NCBI RefSeq assembly: GCF_002812705.1
Contig: NZ_CP025030.1
Coordinates: forward strand, 4,278,001 to 4,342,000
Source: Achromobacter spanius
GTDB lineage: Bacteria; Pseudomonadota; Gammaproteobacteria; Burkholderiales; Burkholderiaceae_B
DNA: 64,000 nt
Direction: 5' to 3'
Position numbers and translations under genes: made by a program. The notes under the pieces were generated by a model. The model was given only the letters and a program-made list of their open reading frames with translations, ran no database searches and was not told the DNA's origin. Below, in pieces: positions 36,235 through 44,972 of the stretch. Each line of letters opens with the position of its first letter. Positions within the stretch are counted from its first letter, which is position 1.

Positions 36235-37200
36235 ATGCGCATTTCATCCAAGGGCCGCCTGGCCCTGTTGCTGGCCGCGGCCCTGCCTTTGAGCGCCCTG
36301 GCCCAATCGTTCCCCACCAAGCCCATTACTTTCATCGTGCCGTTCGCAGCCGGCAGCGCCACCGACCAGATCGGCCGCGCTATCGGCCAGGGCGTCACCG
36401 AGCAGACCGGCCAGGCCGTGGTCATTGAAAACAAACCGGGCGCCAGCGCGATGATCGGCGCCGCCGCCGGTGCGCGCGCCACGCCGGATGGCTACACGGT
36501 GCTGATTACCACGAACACCACCCACGCCGCCAATGAACACCTGTACAAGTCGCTGACCTATCACCCGGTGAAGGACTTCGCGCCGATCACCTTGCTGGGC
36601 AAAGGCGGCCAGATCATGGTGGTGAACCCCAGCTCGCCGGCCAAGACCGTGGGCGAGTTCCTGGCGCAAGCCAAAAAGCAGCCCGGCAAGCTGAGCTTTG
36701 GCAGCGGCAGCTCCAGCAGCCGCATCGCAGGTGAACTCTTGCAGCAGATGGCCGGTGTGCAACTGCTGCACGTGCCGTACAAGAGCAACCCGCTGGCGGT
36801 CACTGACCTGCTGGGCGGCCAGATCGACATGATGATTACCGACACGGCCACCGGCCTGCCGCAGGTCAAATCCGGCAAGCTGCGCGCGCTGGGCGTGACG
36901 GGCACGGCGCGCTCGCCGTTGGCGCCGGACGTGCCGACGATTGCCGAAGCCGGCGTGCCCGGCTACGAAATGGGCTACTGGTTCGCGGCCTACGCGCCGG
37001 CCGGCACGCCGCCTGATGTGGTCAAGCGCCTGAACGAACTGCTGGTCAACGCCACCAAGGCCAAGCCCGCCCAGCAGTTCTATGCGCAGACAGGCACCGA
37101 CGCCGCCAGCTCCACGCCGGAGGAACTGGCGAAATTCCAGCAAGCCGAATCGAAGAAGTGGGGCGACATCATCAAGAAGGCGGGTATCCAGCCGGAATGA
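36235..37200 (+). CDS. Bug-family tripartite tricarboxylate transporter substrate-binding protein
   Basis: This 321-residue periplasmic solute-binding protein of the Bug/TctC family is much expanded in Bordetella and Achromobacter. The signal peptide is residues 1-23 (LALLLAAALPLSALA, then QSFPTKPI). Mature motifs PITFIVPFAAGSATDQIGR and ENKPGASAMIGA are typical. An AGGAGA ribosome-binding site precedes ATG 36235. No TctA/TctB membrane genes are nearby, as is common for these orphans. It probably binds the carboxylate used by the two upstream gene products. Confidence 0.92.
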   Translation: MRISSKGRLALLLAAALPLSALAQSFPTKPITFIVPFAAGSATDQIGRAIGQGVTEQTGQAVVIENKPGASAMIGAAAGARATPDGYTVLITTNTTHAANEHLYKSLTYHPVKDFAPITLLGKGGQIMVVNPSSPAKTVGEFLAQAKKQPGKLSFGSGSSSSRIAGELLQQMAGVQLLHVPYKSNPLAVTDLLGGQIDMMITDTATGLPQVKSGKLRALGVTGTARSPLAPDVPTIAEAGVPGYEMGYWFAAYAPAGTPPDVVKRLNELLVNATKAKPAQQFYAQTGTDAASSTPEELAKFQQAESKKWGDIIKKAGIQPE

Positions 37201-37245
37201 TGCAGGCGCAGTGGGGCCACCTTGGCGCGTGGCTGGCCCCATAGC

Positions 37246-37275
37246 AAAAAACCCATCGCATGCGATGGGTTTTTT
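37246..37275. terminator. Bidirectional terminator between the Bug gene and fpr
   Basis: A perfect 15-bp palindrome, A-run plus CCCATCGCA at 37246-37260 and its complement at 37261-37275, gives a GC stem with U-runs in both directions. It ends the plus-strand Bug gene and the convergent fpr. Confidence 0.9.
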
Positions 37276-37304
37276 CTTCAAGCCCTGGACGGCTTGTCTA
37301 TCGA

Positions 37305-38081
37305 TTATTTATCAACAAACGCACGCTCAACCACGTAGTCGCCCGGCTGGCCCACGCCCGGCGACACAGTGAAGCCGCGCTTGTCGAGCATGGCGCTGAT
37401 GTCAGCCAGCATATGCGGGCTGCCGCAGATCATGGCGCGGTCGGTTTCCGGGTTGATTTGCGGAATGCCGATGTCGTCGCACAGCTTGCCGTTTTCCATC
37501 AGTTCCGTAATGCGGCCCTGGTTGCGGAACGGTTCGCGCGTGACGGTGGGGTAGTACACGAGCTTTTCGCGGACGACGTCGCCGAAGAACTCATTGTTCG
37601 GCAGTTCTTTCTCGATGAAGTCGGCGTAGGCCAGTTCGCTGACCCAACGCACGCCGTGCACAAGAATGACCTTGTCGAAACGTTCGTAGATGTCCGGGTC
37701 TTTGATGATGCTCATGAAAGGCGCCAGGCCGGTGCCCGTGCCGAACAGGAACAGATGCTTGCCGGGCTTCAGATCATCGACAATCAAGGTGCCAACCGGC
37801 TTGCGGCTGACCAGAATGGTGTCGCCCTCTTTCAGATGCTGCAGCCGCGACGTGAGCGGGCCATTCTGCACCTTGATGCTGAGGAATTCGAGGTTTTCTT
37901 CGTAGTTGGCGCTGGCGATGCTGTAGGCCCGCAGCAGCGGTTTGCCTTCAACTTCCAAGCCGATCATGACGAAGTGGCCGTTGTGGAACCGCAAGGCCGC
38001 GTCACGAGTCGTGGTGAAGGAAAACAGGGTGTCGTTCCAGTGGTGCACGCTAAGTACGCGCTCAGTGTTGAAAGCAGCCAT
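37305..38081 (-). CDS. fpr: Ferredoxin/flavodoxin-NADP reductase
   Basis: This 258-residue FAD enzyme transfers electrons between NADPH and ferredoxin or flavodoxin. It has the FAD-binding RAYSIASANY (about 72-81), GPLTSRLQHL, the NADP-binding GTGTGLAPFMSII (about 112-124) and the C-terminal VERAFVDK end typical of bacterial Fpr. Length matches subclass I bacterial Fpr (about 257). It is divergent from the iron transporter genes. Fpr is often tied to oxidative stress and iron use, but I see no specific operator for it. Confidence 0.94.
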   Translation of the reverse strand: MAAFNTERVLSVHHWNDTLFSFTTTRDAALRFHNGHFVMIGLEVEGKPLLRAYSIASANYEENLEFLSIKVQNGPLTSRLQHLKEGDTILVSRKPVGTLIVDDLKPGKHLFLFGTGTGLAPFMSIIKDPDIYERFDKVILVHGVRWVSELAYADFIEKELPNNEFFGDVVREKLVYYPTVTREPFRNQGRITELMENGKLCDDIGIPQINPETDRAMICGSPHMLADISAMLDKRGFTVSPGVGQPGDYVVERAFVDK

Positions 38082-38249
38082 GTCGGATTCGTTGTATTAG
38101 GGTTGACCCTATTCTACAGGTCTTGTTGGGAACTTGTCTCATTATTCCGTAATACGCTTATGCCGTATTGATAGGGATCAAGCCTGGAACAGCCACCCCT
38201 TACGAAAAGTTGAATGCGCCTTTGCTTCCTGTTATTGTCGCGTTCTCAG

Positions 38250-38268
38250 TTGATAATCATTTTCGTTA
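38250..38268. promoter_or_regulatory. Fur box upstream of fbpA
   Basis: The sequence TTGATAATCATTTTCGTTA matches the Fur consensus core GATAATCATTATC closely. It lies about 80 bases before the fbpA ATG in a locally AT-rich stretch. Iron-repressed expression of the ferric importer is the inference. Confidence 0.7.
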
Positions 38269-38347
38269 GCAGACTGTTTTAAGCAGTGGAAAGATCAGGC
38301 TTTTCGCCCTGCCCTGTCCGCTAGCTGCCCTAGCCGGAGTTCCCGAC

Positions 38348-39391
38348 ATGACCAAGCGTCCCCAATTGAATTCGCTGCTGCGCGCCCTCGCGCTGGCAGG
38401 CGCCGCCGCCTTCACCGTTTCGGCCAATGCCGCCGAAGAAGTCAGCCTGTACACCACTCGGGAACCGAAGCTGATCCAGCCTCTGCTGGACGCCTTCACG
38501 AAAGAAAGCGGCATCAAGGTCAACACAGTATTCGTCAAGGACGGCCTGCTGGAACGCGTCAAGGCCGAAGGCGCCAAGTCACCCGCCGACGTGCTGATGA
38601 CCGTGGACATCGGCAACCTGCTGGACCTGGTTGACGGCGGCGTGACGCAATCGATCAAGTCGCAAACCCTGGAATCCGTGATTCCCGCCAACCTGCGTGG
38701 CGCCGACGGCAAGTGGTACGCCCTGTCGCTGCGCGACCGCGTGCTGTATGTAGAAAAGGACCTGAAGCTGGAGTCCTTCCGCTACGAAGACCTGGCCGAC
38801 CCCAAGTGGAAGGGCAAGGTCTGCATCCGTTCCGGCCAGCACCCCTACAACACCGCCATGGTCGCGTCCATGATCGCGCATGACGGCGCCGAAGCCACCG
38901 AAAAATGGCTGCGCGGCGTCAAGGCCAACCTGGCTCGCAAGGCCGCGGGCGGTGACCGCGACGTGGCTCGCGACATCCTCGGCGGCATTTGCGACATCGG
39001 CCTGGCCAACGCCTACTACGTGGGCCACATGAAGAACGCCCAACCCGGCACCGACGCGCGCAAGTGGGGCGATGCCATCAAGGTCATCCGCCCGACGTTC
39101 GCCAACGAGAAAAGCGGCGGTACGCACGTGAACGTCAGCGGCGCAGCCGTGGCCGCGCACGCGCCCAACAAGGCCAACGCCATCAAGCTGCTGGACTTCC
39201 TGGTGTCGGAACCCGCCCAGGCGCTGTATGCCCAGGCCAACTACGAATACCCCGTGCGCAAGGGCGTGAAGCTGGACCCGGTTATTGCCAGCTTTGGTGA
39301 ATTGAAGGTTGATCCGTTGCCCCTGACTGAAATCGCCAAGCATCGCAAACAAGCCAGCGAGCTGGTCGACAAGGTCGGCTTCGACAACTGA
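38348..39391 (+). CDS. fbpA: Ferric iron ABC transporter binding protein FbpA
   Basis: This 347-residue periplasmic ferric-ion binding protein of the FbpA/FutA class has a signal peptide at 1-28 (ending VSANA). The mature start EEVSLYTTREPKLIQPLLDAF, the tandem tyrosines in DIGLANAYYVGH (about 222, iron ligands) and the GGTHVNVSG segment are all characteristic. It is preceded by a Fur box and followed by hairpins and then fbpB and fbpC, so it heads an iron-import operon. Confidence 0.93.
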   Translation: MTKRPQLNSLLRALALAGAAAFTVSANAAEEVSLYTTREPKLIQPLLDAFTKESGIKVNTVFVKDGLLERVKAEGAKSPADVLMTVDIGNLLDLVDGGVTQSIKSQTLESVIPANLRGADGKWYALSLRDRVLYVEKDLKLESFRYEDLADPKWKGKVCIRSGQHPYNTAMVASMIAHDGAEATEKWLRGVKANLARKAAGGDRDVARDILGGICDIGLANAYYVGHMKNAQPGTDARKWGDAIKVIRPTFANEKSGGTHVNVSGAAVAAHAPNKANAIKLLDFLVSEPAQALYAQANYEYPVRKGVKLDPVIASFGELKVDPLPLTEIAKHRKQASELVDKVGFDN

Positions 39392-39401
39392 TCTTTCGAT
39401 A

Positions 39402-39430
39402 GCCGCATGACGCTTATGGCGTGATGCGGC
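39402..39430 (+). terminator. Hairpin after fbpA
   Basis: Near-perfect stem: GCCGCATGACGC (39402-39413) with GCGTGATGCGGC (39419-39430), one mismatch, short loop. No T-run, so it more likely stabilises the fbpA transcript 3' end than terminates. Confidence 0.45.
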
Positions 39431-39445
39431 GGTCTGACAGTATTG

Positions 39446-39477
39446 GGCCTGTTCCCTTTTTTTGAAGGGAACAGGCC
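39446..39477 (+). terminator. Second hairpin in the fbpA-fbpB gap
   Basis: A 13-bp perfect stem (GGCCTGTTCCCTT, 39446-39458, with AAGGGAACAGGCC, 39465-39477) has a T-rich 6-base loop. It fits partial termination that keeps binding protein above permease levels. Confidence 0.6.
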
Positions 39478-39505
39478 TTGCCATTGATGCCATCGACTTT
39501 GAAGT

Positions 39506-41188
39506 ATGCACACTGAATCTTTGCCCCGGCCTTTGCCCCGGCCCATGCGCCTGCGCTGGACAGAACGCGGCGCGGGCTGGCTGGCGGGCGCCGGGCTGAT
39601 CGCCCTGGCCGTGCTGGCCCCCGTGCTGACGTTGGGCTGGTGGGCGCTGGGCGGTGAACTGGCGCACTGGCAGCACTTGGCCAGTTACGTGCTGCCGCAA
39701 GCGCTGGCCAACACCGCGATGCTGCTTGCAGGGGTGGGCGTGGTCGTCACGCTGCTGGGCACGGGCGCTGCCTGGCTGGTGACCGCCTACGACTTTCCCA
39801 CGCGCCGCATCCTGACCTGGGCGCTATTGCTGCCGCTGGCGGTACCCACCTACATCATTGCGTTTGCCTACCTGGACCTGCTGCACCCCATCGGCCCCAT
39901 CCAGACCGCCATCCGCGCCCTGCTGGGCTACGACAGCCCACGCGATTTCCGCTTGCCTGACCTGCGGTCGATCTACGGCGCCATCTTCGTGCTGGGTTTC
40001 GTGCTGTACCCCTACGTCTACCTGAGCACGCGCGTCATGTTCATGACGCAGGCGGCCAGCCTGCTGGAAGCCGCGCGCACCTTGGGTGCCGGCCGCATCG
40101 CCGTGTTTTGCCGAGTGGCCCTGCCGCTGGCCCGCCCCGCCATCGTGGTGGGCGTCAGCCTGGCGCTGCTGGAAACATTGAACGACATCGGCGCCTCTGA
40201 ATTCCTGGGTGTGCAGACGTTGACGGTGTCGGTCTATACCACCTGGGTCACGCGGTCCGACCTGGCGGGCGCGGCGCAGATCGCGCTGACGATGCTGGCC
40301 ATCGTGATCGGGCTGATCCTGCTGGAACGCCATGGCCGCAAGCGGCAACGCTATGCCAACACGCAGCGCATGCGGCCAATGCAGGCGCGTCGGCTGCACG
40401 GGCCGGCCGCCGCCATCGCCGCCGTGCTGGGCTGGATCCCCGTCGTGCTGGGCTTTGTAGCACCGGCCTTGTACCTGGTCGTGGAAACCTACAAGCGCCT
40501 GCATCTGGTGGGCGGCGTGTCCGAGCAACTGATCAACGGCCTGAGCAACACGCTGATCGTGGCGTTCAGCGCCACCATCGTCACGCTGCTTTGCGGCTTG
40601 ATCGTGGCTTGGGCCGGGCGCACCTTGCGCGAAAGCGCGGGATTCAACCCCGGCCGCGCCTGCGCGCGTATTGCCAGCCTGGGCTATGCAGTGCCCGGCA
40701 CCGTGCTGGCCATCGGGCTGCTGACGCCTTTCGTGTGGATCGACACCGCGGTCGCCAAGGTCTTTGGCGGAACCGGGCTGTTCCTGATGGGGTCCATGGC
40801 TGCGTTGGTATGTGCCTACGTGATCCGCTTCCTGGCAATTTCCACCGGTGCGCTGGAAGCCGGCCTTGCGCGCATTCCGCCTTCGCTTGAGCAGGCATCG
40901 CGCCTGTTGGGGGAAAGTGCCGGCGGCACCTTGCGCCGCGTCCACCTGCCACTGCTGCGCCCCGCGCTGGCGGCCAGTGCCCTGCTGGTGTTCGTGGACG
41001 CCATGAAGGAACTACCGGCCACCCTGCTGCTGCGGCCCATGAATTTCGACACGCTAGCAACCTGGCTCTACGCCGAAGCCGCCCGCGGCACGTACGAGGA
41101 AGGCGCCGTGGCGGCGCTGGCGATCGTGCTGGCCGGCCTTCTGCCCGTCATCCTGCTGGCGCGCACCAATCTGAAAATGGGACATTGA
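39506..41188 (+). CDS. fbpB: Ferric iron ABC transporter permease FbpB
   Basis: This 560-residue double-length permease is two fused permease units, as in FbpB/SfuB. Two EAA loops are visible: SLLEAARTLGAGRIAVFCRVALPLARP (about 190) and SLEQASRLLGESAGGTLRRVHLPLLRP (about 460). About twelve membrane segments are expected. It starts 114 bases after fbpA, and the fbpC start overlaps its stop. A Met at residue 14 is an alternative start. Confidence 0.93.
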   Translation: MHTESLPRPLPRPMRLRWTERGAGWLAGAGLIALAVLAPVLTLGWWALGGELAHWQHLASYVLPQALANTAMLLAGVGVVVTLLGTGAAWLVTAYDFPTRRILTWALLLPLAVPTYIIAFAYLDLLHPIGPIQTAIRALLGYDSPRDFRLPDLRSIYGAIFVLGFVLYPYVYLSTRVMFMTQAASLLEAARTLGAGRIAVFCRVALPLARPAIVVGVSLALLETLNDIGASEFLGVQTLTVSVYTTWVTRSDLAGAAQIALTMLAIVIGLILLERHGRKRQRYANTQRMRPMQARRLHGPAAAIAAVLGWIPVVLGFVAPALYLVVETYKRLHLVGGVSEQLINGLSNTLIVAFSATIVTLLCGLIVAWAGRTLRESAGFNPGRACARIASLGYAVPGTVLAIGLLTPFVWIDTAVAKVFGGTGLFLMGSMAALVCAYVIRFLAISTGALEAGLARIPPSLEQASRLLGESAGGTLRRVHLPLLRPALAASALLVFVDAMKELPATLLLRPMNFDTLATWLYAEAARGTYEEGAVAALAIVLAGLLPVILLARTNLKMGH

Positions 41189-41970
41189 TCATCGTGCCCG
41201 ATCTCTTAGAAATCGAACATCTTTCCCTGGCTTACGACACGCCCAAGGGCTTGAAGCCCGTTGTGCAGGACTTGTCGCTGGGCTTGCCCGTGGGCCATAT
41301 CGGCTGCTTGCTGGGGGAATCCGGCTGCGGCAAGACGACGGTGCTGCGCGCCATCGCCGGCTTTGAGCCCGTGCGCGCCGGCCGCATCCTGTTGGACGGT
41401 ACGGTGATCTCATCGCCAACCGAACAAGTCGCGCCCGAACACCGCCGCGTTGGCATGATGTTCCAGGATTACGCCCTGTTCCCGCACCTGACGGTAGCGC
41501 TGAACGTCGCCTTCGGCCTGCGCAAGCTGCCGCGCGATGAGCGCGCCCGCCGTGTCGAAGAAATGCTGACGCTGGTGGGCTTGGCCCATGCCGCCAACAG
41601 CTATCCGCACGAGATCTCGGGTGGCCAGCAACAGCGCGTGGCGCTGGCGCGCGCGCTGGCGCCCTCGCCCGACCTGCTGTTGCTGGACGAACCGTTCTCG
41701 AACCTGGACGTGGACACCCGCGAGCGCCTGGCGTTCGAGGTGCGAGACATCCTCAAGACGACCGGCCACACCGCCATCCTCGTCACCCACAATCAGGCCG
41801 AAGCCTTCGCCATCGCGGATCGCATCGGAGTAATGAGCCAGGGCAGCATCGCGCAGTGGGACACTCCCTACAACCTGCACCATCGCCCGAGTAACGACTT
41901 CGTGCGCGACTTCATCCGGCGCGAAGCGCTGGAAGAACAGCGCGAGCAGGCTTTCGCCCGCGGGCGCTGA
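41185..41970 (+). CDS. fbpC: Ferric iron ABC transporter ATPase FbpC
   Basis: This 261-residue ATPase has Walker A GESGCGKT (44-51), signature ISGGQ (144-148) and Walker B LLLLDE (164-169). It drives FbpAB iron import. There is no ATG: TTG 41185 overlaps the fbpB stop and GTG 41194 lies 9 bases on; either would be translationally coupled to fbpB. It lacks the long C-terminal regulatory domain of full FbpC (about 350 residues) and so is a short version. It ends 25 bases from the convergent pirin gene. Confidence 0.9.
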   Translation: MIIVPDLLEIEHLSLAYDTPKGLKPVVQDLSLGLPVGHIGCLLGESGCGKTTVLRAIAGFEPVRAGRILLDGTVISSPTEQVAPEHRRVGMMFQDYALFPHLTVALNVAFGLRKLPRDERARRVEEMLTLVGLAHAANSYPHEISGGQQQRVALARALAPSPDLLLLDEPFSNLDVDTRERLAFEVRDILKTTGHTAILVTHNQAEAFAIADRIGVMSQGSIAQWDTPYNLHHRPSNDFVRDFIRREALEEQREQAFARGR

Positions 41971-41995
41971 ACGTTACGCGATGCGCCGCCGGTAA

Positions 41996-42901
41996 TCAGG
42001 CGCGCGGTTCGGGCAGCGGGATGAATTCCGTTTCGTCGCCCGGCACAACCTGATCAAAACGCGTGCGCTGCCAATCCTGCTTGGCTTGTTCGATACGGTC
42101 CTTGTTGCTGGATACGAAGTTCCACCAGACGTAGCGCGGGCCATCCAGGGGCTCGCCGCCGATCACGGCGAAGCGCGCTGCGGTAACGGCGCGGATCTGC
42201 ACCGGGCGGCCGGGTGCAAAGACGACCAGCCGGCCGCTCTCAAAGACCTGCCCGTCGACTTCGACCGTGCCTTGCGCCAGGTAGGCGGCGCGTTCTTCGT
42301 ATTCCGCCGGCAGCACCGTGGTGGCGCCGGCTTGCAGTTGCAGGTCGCCGTAGAAGAGCGGTGACAGCGTCTTGACGGAAGACGTCTTGCCGAACAGCGA
42401 GCCCGCCACGACCTGGGCGCGCACGCCCTCGCCTTCAATCACCGGCTGCGCGTCCAGCCCGTAGTGCGTGAAGCCGGGGTCCGTTTCTTCGTATTTCGTG
42501 GGCAGGCCCACCCAAATTTGCAGGCCACAGAGGCGTTGCGGCGACAGGCGGGCTTCGGGCGACGAACGCTCGGAGTGCACAATGCCGCGCCCCGCCGTCA
42601 TCCAGTTCACTTCGCCGGGAAGAATGGTCTGCGTATGGCCAGCACCATCGCGATGCACCATCGACCCTTCATACAGATAGGTGACCGTGGACAGGCCGAT
42701 ATGCGGGTGCGGCCGCACGTCGATGCCGGTGCCTACGTCGAAATCGGCGGGACCCATGTGGTCCAGGAACACGAAGGGCCCGACCGTACGGCGCTGGGCT
42801 GACGGAATGGCGCGCCGGACGGAAAACCCGCCCAGGTCGCTGGTGCGCGGCACAACGATGGTTTCGATCTGGCTTTCGCCTGCTTCGGACAAGGTGGACA
42901 T
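41996..42901 (-). CDS. Pirin family protein (long form)
   Basis: This 301-residue bicupin of the pirin family, started at ATG 42901 (MSTLSEAGESQIETIVVPR), where family similarity begins. The frame is open back to 43015, but that stretch looks like non-coding leader. Motifs are GPFVFLDHMGPADF, the metal-site DVRPHPHIGLSTVTYLYEG and VNWMTAGRGIVHSER. Pirins are metal-binding cupins with quercetinase or regulatory roles; the actual role is not known. A second, different pirin gene lies just upstream on the same strand. Confidence 0.88.
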   Translation of the reverse strand: MSTLSEAGESQIETIVVPRTSDLGGFSVRRAIPSAQRRTVGPFVFLDHMGPADFDVGTGIDVRPHPHIGLSTVTYLYEGSMVHRDGAGHTQTILPGEVNWMTAGRGIVHSERSSPEARLSPQRLCGLQIWVGLPTKYEETDPGFTHYGLDAQPVIEGEGVRAQVVAGSLFGKTSSVKTLSPLFYGDLQLQAGATTVLPAEYEERAAYLAQGTVEVDGQVFESGRLVVFAPGRPVQIRAVTAARFAVIGGEPLDGPRYVWWNFVSSNKDRIEQAKQDWQRTRFDQVVPGDETEFIPLPEPRA

Positions 42902-43051
42902 GGTGTAGAGCTCCGCATGAATTGGCCAAGGGCCATCGTAAAAGAGGTCAGTGGCCATCGTAAGAAAAAAGCCATCGGCCGTCTTAAAAAGGCCCATTGG
43001 CCTCATCAATAACAAGCCGGGCGGAAACCGCTTCCGCCCGGCGCCCGTGGC

Positions 43052-43750
<699 letters not shown>

Positions 43751-43907
43751 TGTGGACTCCTGTTTCAATAATATGAATGATTGTCGGGGTGCTGCGCCTG
43801 CGCTGTTTCGTTGCCGTTTCGCTGCACCCTTGGCATGAGTGATATTCTGCGCGCGTCAGATAGGCGTTTTGGCGCTATATTTTGACGAATTCGTTCAGAT
43901 ATTTTGA

Positions 43908-44843
43908 ATGCTTACTTTTCGACCTGACATGCAGCCTATTACGCCTGAATTACTCATCCTGGTAGACGCCATCGCCCGCCACGGCAGCTTTGCCAAAGCG
44001 GCCCGCGAATTGGGTAAGGTGCCCTCGGCCGTGACCTATTCGATACGCAAGCTGGAAGATGGGTTGGACGTGTTGCTGTTCGACCGCTCAGGTCATCGCG
44101 CGCTGCTGACGCCAGCGGGCGAGGCGCTGCTGAAGGACGGGCGGCATGTGCTGCAATCGTTGGACGACTTGGCTTGCCGCGTCAAGCGCATCGCCACGGG
44201 GTGGGAAGTGGAACTGCGCATTGCCGTCAGCGCGGTGCTGCCATGGCGGCCACTTTATGACCTGATCCAAGAATTCCAGACGCTGGAAAGCGCGACCACG
44301 CTGCGGTTTTCCAGCGAGGTGCTAAGCGGCAACTGGGATGCGCTGACGTCCAACCGCGCGGACCTGGTCATCGGCGCAGGGGCCAATGCAGAGCCCACCG
44401 GGCCGTATCGATCGCAGGCCATCGGCACGACCCAGTTCGGTTTCTGCGTGGCGGCGCACCACCCCTTGGCGTCCTTGCCGCAACCCCTTAGCCGCGCGGA
44501 CATCACGAAGTACTGCGCGGTGGTGGTGGCGGATACGTCGCGCAACCTGCCGCCGCAATCACGCGGCATCCTGGCGGATCAAGCCACGCTGGTCATGCCA
44601 TCAATGCAGGCGAAGGTTGACGCGCAGGTGCGGGGATTGGGATGCGGTTATTTGCCGCTGACAATGGCTGCGCCGTATTTGGCGCAGGGGTTGTTGGTGG
44701 TCTGCGAGACGGATGAAGGGATGTCTCTGACGGAACATGTGGCTTACGCCTGGCGTGCGGAAGCGCCGGGGGAAGCGCTGAAATGGTGGCTGCAGAAGCT
44801 GAAATCGCCGAGGTTGTGTGAGAGTTTGTTGGGGATGGGGTGA
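43908..44843 (+). CDS. LysR-family regulator divergent from the pirin genes
   Basis: This 311-residue LysR regulator has the helix-turn-helix at about 8-67 (ITPELLILVDAIARHGSFAKAARELGKVPSAVTYSIRKLE), close to the YhaJ/DmlR-like group. Met8 (ATG 43929) is an alternative start. Divergent arrangement suggests control of the two pirins. It is followed by a repeat-like intergenic stretch and then the convergent ntrC. Confidence 0.88.
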   Translation: MLTFRPDMQPITPELLILVDAIARHGSFAKAARELGKVPSAVTYSIRKLEDGLDVLLFDRSGHRALLTPAGEALLKDGRHVLQSLDDLACRVKRIATGWEVELRIAVSAVLPWRPLYDLIQEFQTLESATTLRFSSEVLSGNWDALTSNRADLVIGAGANAEPTGPYRSQAIGTTQFGFCVAAHHPLASLPQPLSRADITKYCAVVVADTSRNLPPQSRGILADQATLVMPSMQAKVDAQVRGLGCGYLPLTMAAPYLAQGLLVVCETDEGMSLTEHVAYAWRAEAPGEALKWWLQKLKSPRLCESLLGMG

Positions 44844-44970
44844 TGGGTTTCGCGCGATTTATGGCGGGGTTCTTGCTGCGATATGAACGCGCTGCACCCA
44901 TCCTACAAGGTGCGCAGGATGGGTCCCGCCATGCCGCCCAGAAGAATCTGGGCGCCCATCGCGCGCAACC
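44842..44970. repeat. Solo relative of the 57.6-kb repeat family
   Basis: The gap between the LysR gene and ntrC carries GATGGGTTTCGCGCG (about 44843-44857), GCGCTGCACCCATCCTAC (about 44888-44905), an inverted GGATGGGTCCCGCC (about 44917) and GCGCGCAACCCATCAC (about 44960). The same two core motifs, TGCACCCATCCTAC and GATGGGTT(A/T)CGCGCG, occur in the tandem array at 57604-58460, so this appears to be a rearranged single copy. Confidence 0.6.
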
Positions 44971-44972
44971 CA

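Noticed and set aside
42902..43015. Upstream extension of the long-form pirin
   Set aside because: Pirin similarity begins at ATG 42901; the extra 38 codons hold a hydrophobic mix unrelated to the family and include short near-repeats of GGCCATCGTAA.
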